A stretch of DNA of 64,000 bases from Thalassia testudinum (Eukaryota > Streptophyta > Magnoliopsida > Alismatales > Hydrocharitaceae), in the NCBI GenBank assembly GCA_037157565.1, contig JAZHRO010000003.1, forward strand, positions 38,329,001 to 38,393,000, in the 5' to 3' direction. A model generated the notes under the pieces. The model searched no databases. It worked only from the letters and a program-made list of their open reading frames with translations, and was not told the DNA's origin. How positions within the stretch are numbered: the first letter of the stretch is position 1; each line of letters begins with the position of its first letter. The position numbers and the translations under genes are program-made. This document shows, piece after piece, positions 11,061-20,984 of the stretch.

Positions 11061-12191
11061 GCACTACAAACACAATTCAAAAGGACTTGTTCGATCTTTA
11101 CAAATTTAGGCTTTTGGCTTTAGTTCAAATTGTAGGTGACAAAGCAAGTTTCCCAGTCAATTACGTGCCTATTGTCAACCTTCGAAATGCCTAAAAGACC
11201 TAGTTGGAGCTTAGGTGTTCTTCCCTAAATGTCAAATGGTAGAGCAAATCCAAAGACGGAAGATCGAGGGATGCAAGTAGGCCTAAGCCTTCCTTTGAAG
11301 CTATGCTTTTGCGGTGCTTCTCAACTACCCCCAAAAATCCATGGTAGGTTATCCCCCTCTTTGGATTTACAAACCTTTGATCCTAAGTTCTGAACACTTC
11401 ATAATCCAATGGTAGGAGGGCTCTTGTCCTAGTAGTTCCAAGACTTAGGAGTGTCTAAATGCATGCCGTGGTGCAAGAAATATAAGTGTGCATACATTGT
11501 AAAAAGATTTTGAATTTTGAATTGCACGCCACGTTTGAAAATCAAGTCCTTGATTTTTAAATGTCCCTCCTTTATTTAGTCCTTTTTCAAGAATTAAATG
11601 TGATCACTTTATTAGATTGCTTCAAGACAAATTATGTGGTCTAAAAATTAATCCAAATGCATTTGCATGACAGGTGGAAATGCGAAGTTAGAAGTGCATA
11701 CCTGAATCCAACATTCTTTATGCAATATGTAAGAGAAGAATTAGATCTAGATGCTGCTCATTCAGTCCTAAATGATTCAACCTAAGGGTAGGTAGCTTCT
11801 AGCAGGTATTTCGTGTTTTTTTTATTTTTTATTTTTTTAGCTACTTATGCACAAGTAAATTAATGGTACACAATCCACAAAACAAATAAAAAACTTAAAT
11901 CTAAAGAAAAGGGAGTAGGCTCCCGAAAATCAACCCTAATTACTACAAGGGTGAGAAAATAGAAATAAAACTTATGAAATGGAGAATCTCCTATGGAGGC
12001 AGGATCCATGTCTCCTTCATCTTCCCCGCATGTAAGCGTCACTCAAGGTTGACGTCGTGTCCCAGATGTGCCAGTCCCCTCTCTCGAATTCCTCACATAA
12101 ATTCTTCTCACAGAAAAGATAAATGGTCAAATCACTGTACAATGAGAAATAATCAGAAATAAAATCAGGTGAAATTATTGCATCAGTTGCC
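11061..12191 (-). other. leader of element A between PBS and gag
   Basis: The non-coding leader aligns with 56918-58155 in E, including the block before gag that ends TTTGTAG TGCATGCTTGG. I see no ORF of note. Confidence 0.7.
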
Positions 12192-12209
12192 TCCCTGGTA
12201 GCGATGCCA
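12192..12209 (-). other. primer-binding site of element A
   Basis: Minus strand TGGCATCGCTACCAGGGA follows the LTR end by two bases. It is a mutated form of TGGCGCCGTTGCCGGGGA seen in D. Athila-type elements are commonly primed by tRNA-Asp. Confidence 0.8.
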
Positions 12210-12211
12210 TT

Positions 12212-13899
12212 TGATAAGTCAATTTTCGCTTTTGAATTATGTTATTAAGATGATTTGTCGTTGTAGGATCAAAGTGGTGGAAAATTGCTTAACAAAACAA
12301 TTAAAATTAAAATTAAACCACTCACAGGAGAGCGGGTCGTGTCAACAGGGAGGCAATGACTTAGTTAAACTCGTAATTAGGTCAAAATCAAGTTCGCAAA
12401 ACTATTCGTCAGATTAAACAATGCCTGTGTAGCCCTGAATGTAAACCTTAAATTTATGGAGAAGTCAAGGGGTGTTAATGTAATTTTTACTTCAGAAAAT
12501 TATCCATGTACAAGAGTAGTATGCCAGGTACTATTCACTTGCATGCAAACGAAAATGTCCTTCAAAATTAAATTCAATGCACATAGAGATGAATAACAAG
12601 GTTTAACAATTCTCTAGAAGCATGAGCATGAGGGTATAAATTCACCTCAATAAAATAATGATAAATCAAAATCCATTTTCATGGCAAAGGCAAGAAATGT
12701 AATTATTAATAGAGTATGAAATAGGGGATTAGCTTCAAGTGGAGCTTGTGCACGGATGAAGGAGAGATGGACGGCGAGTTGGCGACCAGAGGTAGCCCTC
12801 CTCAATCTGCACTTGACGGTGATGGCGGCTCGATGGATGGTGGTCAGAGCTGACCTGCTGGAGGAAAGAAGTGGAGGCGATGGAGGTTGCTGTTGCTGGC
12901 CGCACATGCTGCAGGTGTGAGGAGGGGCAGCAGATGGGCACTGGGAGCGTTGCAGGTGCGAGGAGGCGCGGCGTGCAGGCGCTCGGGGCGTTGCAGGCGC
13001 TGCTAGATGGCACGTGTGGGGGTCTGTTGGTGCCGGCTGCCGGTGCTGCAGAGAGGCGCTGGAGTGTTCTGAAGTGGGGGCATTGGGGCGTGGCGAAGGC
13101 AAAGGGGCGTGGGCGTGTCGGGTGCAGGCACTGCTGGAGGACGAACGTGGGGCAAGGGCGCGCTGGCATGCTGGCTGGTGAAGGCACGTGGTGGGCAGGT
13201 GCGCTAGGCAAGGGCATGTAGGTGCTGGCGTGTGCGCTGGAGGTGAAGGCATAGGCCTGTAGGCTGATGAAGGCGTAGGCATGCAGGCTGGCATGGGTTG
13301 TTGGCTGAGGTGAGGGCACGCGGTTGTTGGGGCGCTTGGCTAGGTTGAGGTGCGGGCAGGAGGAGTTGCAGGGACTCTTGGTGGTGTGGGCCGTCACCCC
13401 ACATGCGTACGGTGGTGGAGTCACACTGCCATGGTGGGAGGCTGGTGGTATGGAATGGATGAGAAGCAAGGTTCTCTACACACAGTGAGGAACAAAGGGG
13501 TGGTGGCCTCCCTTTGAGCGACAGCCCTTCCTTCTCTTTTGTCGCCACGGCTACAAAGATTTTAAATTCAAAAGCCACCATAGAATCAATGCTGATGCGT
13601 AGGAGGAGGAGGTGGAGACAGATGAGTTACCTACAAAGGAGAAGAAGAAAAATAATAGAATAATTAGGGTTATTTATACATAACTCCTTAACTTCTATGT
13701 TAATTAAAATAGTGCACCTAATTAATTAACTAATTAAATGTATGCAGCCCTAGGTTAATTCTAAATGCATGAATTATGCGCTTAAGCTAAAAATATGAAT
13801 TAATTTATTTGCATCCTAAAGTATGCTATCTAAATGTTAAAATTAACTTAATGACTAGACACTTAAATACTTAAATTGCCCATAAATATGGGCTAATCA
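12212..13899 (-). repeat. A 5' LTR (1688 bp)
   Basis: It begins TGATTAGCCC (minus strand, at 13899) and ends GACTTATCA at 12212. The same family, 1719 bp, forms the 5' LTR of E. The middle is GC-rich and C-biased on the sense strand, which creates long Pro/His/Ala frames (for example 12647-13294) that are not credible genes. Confidence 0.88.
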
Positions 13900-13904
13900 A
13901 CTAC
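13900..13904. repeat. target-site duplication ACTAC, right of A
   Basis: Exact repeat of 3679-3683. Confidence 0.9.
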
Positions 13905-14625
13905 CCGCCTGACTTCACTCCTCGCTCGCTACACACGACGGTGAGCTTGGACTTGGGTCTGCGATAGGTCCGATTACCTGACTAGGTAAGGCTATGGGAG
14001 AGTGAGACTAAAATAGAAAGAGAGAAGGAGAGAGGAGAGCTGCACGGGGTTAGGGGGGTTTTTGCTCTTAGGGGATTGGCTCCAACACTTATCCAATTCA
14101 GAGGAAGAAGAAGAGAAAGAGAAGGACCTGAGAGAAGGAAAAGGCAAAGCTAGAGAAAGAAGAGAAGGCCAAAGGAAGAAGCTGAAGAGAAAGGGAAGGA
14201 TCGAAGAAGAAGAAGAGCAGAAGCCAAAGAAGGAAGAAGAAGATAGAAGGGAGCCAAGGCAGAAGGAAGAAGAAGAAGAAAGGAAGACACAGAGACAGCT
14301 CAGACACTTTAAGTCATCTTACTCCTCCATCAGACGATAAATTCTAGTCCTCATTGCACATTCATATACTGAGTTGCTTGGTGATATTGTAGGAGTATTT
14401 GGTGATCTAAATCACCATTTTACTCCCATATTTTTGCACCCTGATACTGATATTATTGCATACTCTTTTAATTTTTAATTGTGATCTTGATTTCTAAATA
14501 TCAATTTGCTCCTTGTGTTCGACCTCGAAAATCTTTTTGAGTAATAAAATTGTATCTGTTTTGAATGCTATTTCAACTATACTACAATGCAACATATTTT
14601 AAAACCCGACTTAGCGTGATAAACA
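13905..14625 (+). repeat. 3' LTR of element F, second part
   Basis: This is the continuation of 1717-3683 beyond the A insertion. It contains a purine-rich tract, a TGTTCGACCTCG block that matches GGTCGAACTCAGGGAG (other strand) near the ends of D's LTRs, and ends GCGTGATAAACA. The end resembles solo LTR S (reverse strand ...CGCGTCAACA). GCAGG (14626-14630) would be F's right target duplication. Confidence 0.7.
14098..14340 (+). repeat. purine-rich GAA/GGA tract in F LTR
   Basis: Roughly 230 bases are almost pure A/G on the sense strand. It encodes a Glu/Lys/Arg-only frame that is not a credible gene. D's two LTRs have the equivalent tract on their own sense strand (polypyrimidine on plus). 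Confidence 0.7.
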
Positions 14626-16066
14626 GCAGGGAAGGTGGAGATAAAAAAAATAAGAAGAAGGAAAACGGTGGATGGCTGCAGACTTGCATAGAGAGGGAAA
14701 GTGGTGGTGATCTATGGGGTAGGATGGTGAGAAGAGAGGTGAAGGACTGTGGTGCTGTGGCCACATGCTGTCACTATGTGACCGGCGAAAGGAAGGAGCA
14801 GAGATGGAGCACGCCTATGCCATGGTGCACGCTGGGTCCACAGTGCAGGCTTTCTTCTTGATCGAGAGGATGGAGGAGGTCCCTGCTAGGGGGAGGGAAT
14901 GGTCATGAAGATGATCCTCCTCCCTTTTAAAAACTCTTGTTAGTTTTCTTCAGCTGTATGCCTATCCAACCACTCAACAAGGATCGTGAGTGGTTGGAAT
15001 GGCAAGATAAAATTTGGTAGTTCTTCATCAGACGTTTGATCAACACTCCCAATGTCTTAAAAAGTGTGGATAGCAATGAATCCATGATGGAGGTTCTCAG
15101 ACATCCAAACTAGGCTCAGGATGTCTTATAGAATGACTTTGGATGTCTGAATAATGCCTTGATGTTTCTTGCACCTAACCTACATCCACCAAATGATTAT
15201 CTTATCATTTCATATGTTATTAAATATAAAATTGGTGTATAAGATTGTACACAAACTAAGATGAATTCCCATTTAACTCCTAATCTGTTAACAACTAAGA
15301 ACAACTAATTAAAGAGTACTTAGGCCAAATAATGGTCCACTAAAGTGAACTTATCACACCATTCGTGCAGCCACGTAGCACCATAGCTGTAGCTTGATCA
15401 TCAAACGATGCTGGTTGCATGTGCTACTTGCCTTGCCACTGTGAAGTAGCCTTTGGTGGGTGACGTGGCTTGATCAGGCCCATCGACCTGAGATCGCCTG
15501 ACCCAATTTATTCCACGCTTTAGTTGAGCAAGTGCAGATTGAGTTTCCAATGCAGGTCACTGATTTGGGAGCGCCTCTGCACACAATTGCGCCATTTTTT
15601 TCTTAAGCTTGAATGTTGCATTTTTTATTTTCTAACAATCGAGGGTCATGTGATGTTAGCGATTGGATTTTTATCCAACAGCTAGGATCTCAAATGGGAG
15701 GCTTCCTTGGGGAAGAAGGGCGACTACTTTGGATGATCTGGATGGTTCCATGTGGCACCATCTAAACTGTCCACCTTTCTTTGCTTGCAGAAGATGCCAC
15801 GGTGCTCGGATTGAGATGATTCTCATGTTTTCAAATTGCAATCATTGCTCCGGATCCATCCATAAGATCAGATTTTTCATTTGAAGCTTCAAAATGTCGC
15901 ACCTTGCTTGCTGGCCACAATAATGCACGAATTACTATACAATTTATATAGATCACACTAAATGCAATATGATGAATGTTATGTAGCATTCATATTATGG
16001 ATGCAATGCTAAGCTTAGGAACTTTCATAAGTAGGCATTTTATCATGAATACATGCATGTTTACCA
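14626..16066 (-). repeat. 3' LTR of element C, truncated by F
   Basis: From about 15355 to 16066 this aligns closely with 45625-46329 of C's 5' LTR, including a CAGCCACGTAGC block and TAGGCATTTTATCATGAATAC. From 14626 to 15354 similarity is weak, but a TTTAAAAG TATA-like box (minus strand, 14924-14933) is spaced as in the other C-family LTRs. The U5 end is missing. The simplest reading is that F inserted into it and the rest lies left of F, outside the window. The first 730 bases could instead be unrelated. Confidence 0.6.
15663..15678 (-). other. U3 hairpin of C-family LTR (C 3' LTR)
   Basis: TTGGAT, loop TTTT, ATCCAA, flanked by AGC and GCT that can extend the stem. The counterparts are at 45921-45946, 40023-40054 and 40126-40153. 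Confidence 0.5.
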
Positions 16067-16080
16067 TACCCCCATGCCTA
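16067..16080 (-). other. polypurine tract of element C
   Basis: Minus strand TAGGCATGGGGGTA stands directly before the LTR start TGGTAAACAT. Confidence 0.78.
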
Positions 16081-16632
16081 TCTTTTGCTAATCCCTAGCA
16101 AAATTAACCTAAATGCTATGTATGAAAATAGAATCAAGATTTGATTACTTAGGCAAGATTTGTTGATCACATTAGAAAATTTCACTAAGAACCTAATTTC
16201 AAAAACTCAACAGTGCCTGCGTGTATGCCAAAATGTAGACTGCCCAAGTCCTTGCATTTTTTTGAGAAGGGAAGATACATTCTTTTTTTTGCTTTTTCTT
16301 CTTTTCTAATTTTTTTGAAATTTTGAGTTTGAGGTTTTGGGGCTGCTTTCTATAGCTACCTAACCCACCTACAACTTGAAAAGATCTTTAAGTTTTAAGT
16401 ATCTTGTGAAAGGTGACAGAGTCATTAAGCAGCTGTTAAAACAAACTTTAGGTTTTTACAACCCTAAGTGACCTTAAGGGTTTCTACCTAATGGTTTATC
16501 TTTTCGATCGGTAGCTTTCTCCTTACTTTTTCTTATTTTTCTACTGGGTCAACACAAGGGCAAACCCAGTGTATATCTCCCTAGTTTATTCTACTTCCCC
16601 GCTTCTTCTCTAAGTGCTTTGGGAATTATTTG
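16081..16632 (-). other. 3'UTR of element C, distal part
   Basis: This aligns in opposite orientation with B's 3'UTR (about 33600-34130). The 3'UTR breaks at 16632 in the phrase GGGAATTATTTG and continues at 35628 with TTTTGTGAGCTAGG. B's uninterrupted copy near 33570-33610 has both halves joined, which shows that B was inserted here. Confidence 0.75.
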
Positions 16633-16637
16633 TGGAT

Positions 16638-18086
16638 TGATGTAAACACATTTATTGAGGGTAAAATGCCTATACATGCATGTTCCTCGGATTAGATTTG
16701 CATTTCATGTTAGAAATATTACACAGCATGCGTCATTCTGCATTTAAAGTAGTTGTATATAATTTAGGCTAATTGCATTCTTTTTGTTGTTAGGAGAGAA
16801 GGATATTTATTTTAGACCCTCGAATTGACAATCTGACGATACGGATCTGATCAAGATGACGATCGGAGTCCAACACTTTTTTAATCGCCTCGATTGGAGT
16901 CTCGTAGCACCATATGCAGTCCAAGGAGGATCAACGGCTAAGGGACTAGGCGACATAATTCAGAGCTTTAAATGACAAACTCGACATTGCAGATGGATTA
17001 GGGTTGACGATCACAGCCTAATGGCATGAAAATTGACTCAATCCGACCACTGTAGCAGCCCCTACAATAAGAAGACGGATGGCCCAAACTACGCCACGTG
17101 GTGCAGCCCAGGCTGACCAGCACATGCACGTGCCACCACATGTGCGTGCATAGGTGCACATGCGCACAGCATAGCGCCAGCTATGCGTGAGCTGGACCTA
17201 CAACGACACATGAGCTGGAAGTACAACGACACTTACAGCCGTCGCTAATTCTTCGCGTGCCAGCAAAGCCAACTTTGGGTGTGAGCGGGCATGAGCTGTC
17301 TGCAGCGATGCTTCCAGTGATGGTCTGGATGTCACTAATGGTCCCATACCTATGTTTGCCTCTTCTCCTCCACTATAAAAGGACCTACACCCCCTCCCTT
17401 CCAAGCCATCTCTACCTACTCTACTCCCACCTACTCCCAAGTTCTAGCAAGCCTACCAATGGCCCATTAGAGCTTGTTCTCAAGCTCCCAAGGCACCTAT
17501 TAGTGTAGCAAATCTCTAACCCACCAAATACTTCTCCAACTTCCCATCCCCCTTCATCGGCCGCCTTGGAGCCATCCTCCCACCTCCATTCCGGTAGCCG
17601 ATCGTCTTCGTCTTCTCACCTCCATTCCGGAGCCATGCCAAAGCCTTCCTCAACCCGATGTCCTCCTGCATCTCACCTCCATCATCCTGCTCCTCACCTC
17701 CTTCGTCCGAGCTTCCACTTCACGCCGTCGTCTCGCCAAACAGCCGATTCGAGAGATTTCCTCTCACCCCCCTCTCTTTTTATGCTTTCATAGTTTATTG
17801 TAATTGACATTGGAAGTAATATATATCAGATTTGTTCCATATCTCTATCTTGTAATACGTTTGCTTATTTTCTTACAAAAATACAAAAAAAATAACAAAA
17901 CCCTAAAATACCAAAAAGAAACGAATCGAAGTGCGATTTTCAACTAAAGTAAACGTCGACTCCCTATGTTCAACCCTGGACTCCCTTGGAGTTTCGATAT
18001 AAATTTTATCTGATCGACGTGTTTTGCAACTACGACAACGGATTACGTGTAACCTTGATTTCTTACTCGTGAAACAGACGCAACCA
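16638..18086 (+). repeat. B 5' LTR (1449 bp)
   Basis: It begins TGATGTAAACACATTTATTG and ends ACGCAACCA. It is near-identical in layout to 34146-35627 (1482 bp), with shared landmarks GATCAAGATGACGATCGGAG, CACTATAAAAGG and TTTTATCTGATCGACGTGTT. The related but more divergent C-family LTRs are at 14626-16066, 38782-40693 and 44652-46329. Confidence 0.88.
17374..17382 (+). promoter_or_regulatory. TATA box in B 5' LTR
   Basis: TATAAAAGG in the context TCCACTATAAAAGGACC; the same context occurs at 34913 in the 3' LTR. Confidence 0.7.
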
Positions 18087-18089
18087 TTT

Positions 18090-18107
18090 TGGCGCTGTTG
18101 GCGGGGA
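18090..18107 (+). other. primer-binding site of element B
   Basis: TGGCGCTGTTGGCGGGGA begins three bases after the LTR end and is followed by GGCAACG, the usual Athila-type context. It differs from D's site in two positions. Confidence 0.82.
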
Positions 18108-19381
18108 GGCAACGAAATTTACTTTATTGTTTGTTGCGTTTCTTTGCATTTACATAGCACTAACCCCTCTTATCTCTGATCTATTGTCTTGCAAGTACCC
18201 TAGCATGGAGATCCAAGTGTGGTAGACCATAGTAAAGTGTGGGTCGAGTGTCTTGTAAGTGTCCCCCACACCACCCCCACCTTAGTTTTCATTCCATAAC
18301 CTAATAACTCAAACCCAAATCAACTTAGGTGCTTTATATAAACCCTAGGATAGATTTGGTTGTTTGTTTGCCTCCTCCACTCACCTCGCCATCCACATAA
18401 ATAAAAGTAAAAATAAAAAAAGTGTCATCTGATTGTGGGATTTTTTGAAGGAGACACATCTTAACACCCACAACTCTCGACTTAAGACGCATGACTCCAC
18501 TTTGATTCTACCACTTAACCAGAATCTAACATGTGGACTCGATACACTTCAACTCAAAACAAATAAGTGAGTAGAAATTTGATTAAGCTAAGACATTGTG
18601 TGCCTTAATCTATGGTGCGAATAGGCCAACTGATTGATTTGTTTGGGCCGTACCAGTTATGATAAAAGCGATTCATCAAGTAGCTTGCCACTTAGGGTTG
18701 ATTTTTAGGATTCAACCAAGCACTCCACATTTTATTTCTTATTTTTAAAGGAATATATCTACACCAGTGCTTACAAAACTTGGAGTGTTCTATTCAACCT
18801 TAATTGAATATACCTAAAGATTAAACCCTAAAATCTACTAAACAAGGTTGAACCCTAAAAGACACATCATCAAATAACCTTGTTTGAAAACAATGGTTGT
18901 GCACGCACACACATTTTAACTGATCATTAAGGGCACAACCCATCTAAAGGGCCCATCACATTCCTAAAGCACCATTGTCCCAAGCCTAACTAAAATTGAT
19001 TAGACGTTGGCCCTAAGGACTAGTTCGCTCGTCGGGATCCAGATTGAGATTGTTCATGATTAACCTACTTATACTAGTCAATCTGATGTCTATCTAGTGG
19101 AGAAGCGTCAAACAACCATGGTTGAGGGGTACACTAGGAACTGGAGGTGCAAACCAAAGGAAGAACCTTCTCCTCAGTCCCTCCTAACTGGTTGGATTGC
19201 CTGGACATAAGTAGAGTAAATAGTCCATAATCTTAGGATGGATTCTGAGAGTCTGTAGACCTTTAGGCTACCCAACCTAAGGACAAGCTTCTATTTTTGT
19301 ATTGTAGGGCTCCTTCTATCTCTTCTGATTTCTCTCCTTACTTCACCATGTACCCTGTAGATTCTTCCCTACCAGGAGGGG
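18108..19381 (+). other. leader of element B
   Basis: This is a non-coding leader. It matches C's leader (43420-44640, opposite strand) in several blocks, such as TTTCTTTGCATTTA, GGAGATCCAA, GTGGGT and the paired phrase GGATTCAACCAAGCACTCCA. It shows that B and C are sister elements outside their LTRs too. I see no supported ORF. Confidence 0.68.
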
Positions 19382-19939
19382 TGACGTAATAATTGCGGAA
19401 ATAAAATATAAACAATCTCACAAAATACAATCACACAAAGTACACAAAGATTTTTAGGTGGAAACCCAAACCGGGTGAAAACCACCACTTAACCCTCTCG
19501 AGTTAGGATTTTCCAATCAACCAAGTTGATTAAATCCACTAAATGAATCACTTTAAACGAGGGTGATTCAACCTCAGTTACAACCACGCTACAAGTGCGA
19601 GGGTAGCGTTCCTCAACCCCTTCTCTCCACGAGAAGGATTTTGTCCCACGAAGGAGACGGGAATTCGCAAAGTGAATACCCAACCAAATAACAAAGATAA
19701 AATAACAAATAATCCTATAGAGCCAACAAAGTAATTTTAAACCCAAGCTTCTATAGAATTAAGAAACTCCCCTTTGCAAGGAGTTCGTCGAGTTGATGAC
19801 GCGGTGCACGAAGGCTTGATGCTCTCTAGATGAAGAATTAGAGCTTGGAGAGCAAGAGAGACACAAAATGGTTTGAAAGTGTATTGCAAGGTGTGTCTTG
19901 TGTTTCTTGGGTGTGTATTGGTGTGCAAGAGGTTCCCCT

Positions 19940-19949
19940 CTATTTATAG
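19940..19949 (-). promoter_or_regulatory. TATA box in Copia LTR K
   Basis: CTATAAATAG on the minus strand inside GGCCTCTATAAATAGAGG, a small inverted repeat. Confidence 0.65.
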
Positions 19950-20078
19950 AGGCCTTAGGAAGGCTTTGGATGGCTTAGGAAAGACTCCATAGCCATTGGG
20001 TGCAAAGCCCAAGTGAATCAACCCGAAATTAGGAACAATCATTGCACTGACAGGGTTATCAGATGCCTAATTCTGGCA

Positions 20079-20590
20079 TCAGACGTCTGGAAGACAACTT
20101 TAAGACGTCTGAAAATAAGGTCAGACGTCTGATTTTGGGCGGGTCTCTTCCTAACTTGAATCAAATCTAAACAGGGTTCTAGTGCAAGTCCATCAGACGA
20201 CATACAGGACGTCTGGCACTATATCTGGATGTCTGGAGACTTACTTTTCGTAGGAATTGATTTGCAACAGCTAGAAAATCTCTAAGAAGAGATTTTCGGG
20301 TCAGTCCAGGCAAAACGGTCAATTATCAGACGTCTGGAAGGGCAGAAGGACGTCTGATAAGGCTCTAACGGTCATATCCTTGAGTGTATGCTAAGAGAGC
20401 CAACTATCCACTAATTGGACATCTGGCAAAGTCATCAGACGTCTCCTAAGACGTCTGGTCTAAGGTCTGGACATTTGATTTCATCAGACTGAACTAACTA
20501 TGTCCAGCCTAAATGTTATTAGACGTCTGAATCAACAGTCAGACATCTTAAAATACATTATCAGACGTCTGATTTGGGAATTAGACGTCT
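20079..20590 (-). repeat. cluster of AGACGTCT palindromes in U3 of K
   Basis: About fifteen exact or near copies of the self-complementary octamer AGACGTCT (often TCAGACGTCTGA or AGACGTCTGG) occur in about 510 bases of U3 upstream of the TATA box. Spacing is irregular, so it is not a simple tandem satellite. Confidence 0.75.
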
Positions 20591-20708
20591 GGAAATGCTG
20601 TTTGAACCCTATATTGGTTTTCTAAGTTTTCTACAAAAAACATAAGTATCCTAGGGTTGTGCTGGTGTTCCTAGGACTACTATTAGGGTACTTTGAGGCT
20701 CTTTAACA

Positions 20709-20984
20709 TGAATCTAAGTAACAAAAATAAAGAGCAACAGAAGAAATGAAAAATACAAGGAGTACAAGAGAAGGAAATCTATCCTTTTCTTCATCTCCTT
20801 CCTTCTTCTATCTATCTCTCCTCGCGAATCTCCTCTATTTTCCATCAAGCTCCTCCAATCCATCCTAGATGCGAGCTCGAACTCCGTCTGGTCACGTCTA
20901 CATTTGCAATTGACCTGAAATCTAAGACTCCAAGTGCAAATGTTAAATAACACGTGTTTTGTTATCATCAAAAGAAATGATCGT
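20709..20984 (+). other. unassigned stretch in B before the acidic frame
   Basis: There are about 280 bases with no clear gene, repeat or motif. It is probably the end of B's leader, but it could still belong to the Copia insertion if K's U3 is longer than I called. Confidence 0.35.

Larger units (their letters stand above)
3684..13899 (-). mobile_element. element A: complete but decayed Athila-type LTR retrotransposon
   Basis: This is a full insertion of 10.2 kb on the minus strand, with PBS, leader, gag, PR, RT, RNase H, integrase, 3'UTR, PPT and two LTRs between perfect ACTAC duplications. It sits inside the 3' LTR of F. Its proteins align over their whole length with E, so A and E are one family. 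The reading frame is broken by many stops and shifts, and most stops I checked are C-to-T or G-to-A changes relative to E. Its 3' LTR is about 1 kb shorter than its 5' LTR. It could not move on its own. Confidence 0.92.
19382..20708 (-). mobile_element. element K: Copia (Sirevirus-like) solo LTR
   Basis: On the minus strand it starts TGTTAAAGAGCC (20708) and ends ATTATTACGTCA (19382). A TATA box CTATAAATAG (19940-19949) and a downstream block with GGTGGAAACCC and GGGTGAAAACCACC (plus-strand reading) are typical of Sirevirus-like LTRs. No internal region or second LTR adjoins it, so it is a solo LTR. The flanking pentamers (AGGGG and TGAAT) do not match, so the exact ends are uncertain. Confidence 0.6.

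Noticed and set aside
12647..13469. Long Pro/His/Ala frames of 215 and 244 codons on the minus strand
   Set aside because: They lie in the C-rich transcribed part of A's 5' LTR, overlap each other in different frames and have no domain. Composition explains them.
14062..14340. 92-codon frame of almost only Glu, Lys and Arg
   Set aside because: A purine tract read as codons; no real protein signal.
20079..20590. CRISPR-like array (repeated short palindromes)
   Set aside because: Repeats are 8-12 bases with irregular spacing in a plant LTR; no fixed repeat-spacer pattern.
19382..20708. K as part of B's leader
   Set aside because: It has its own TG...CA ends, TATA box and Sirevirus-like downstream block in the opposite orientation to B.
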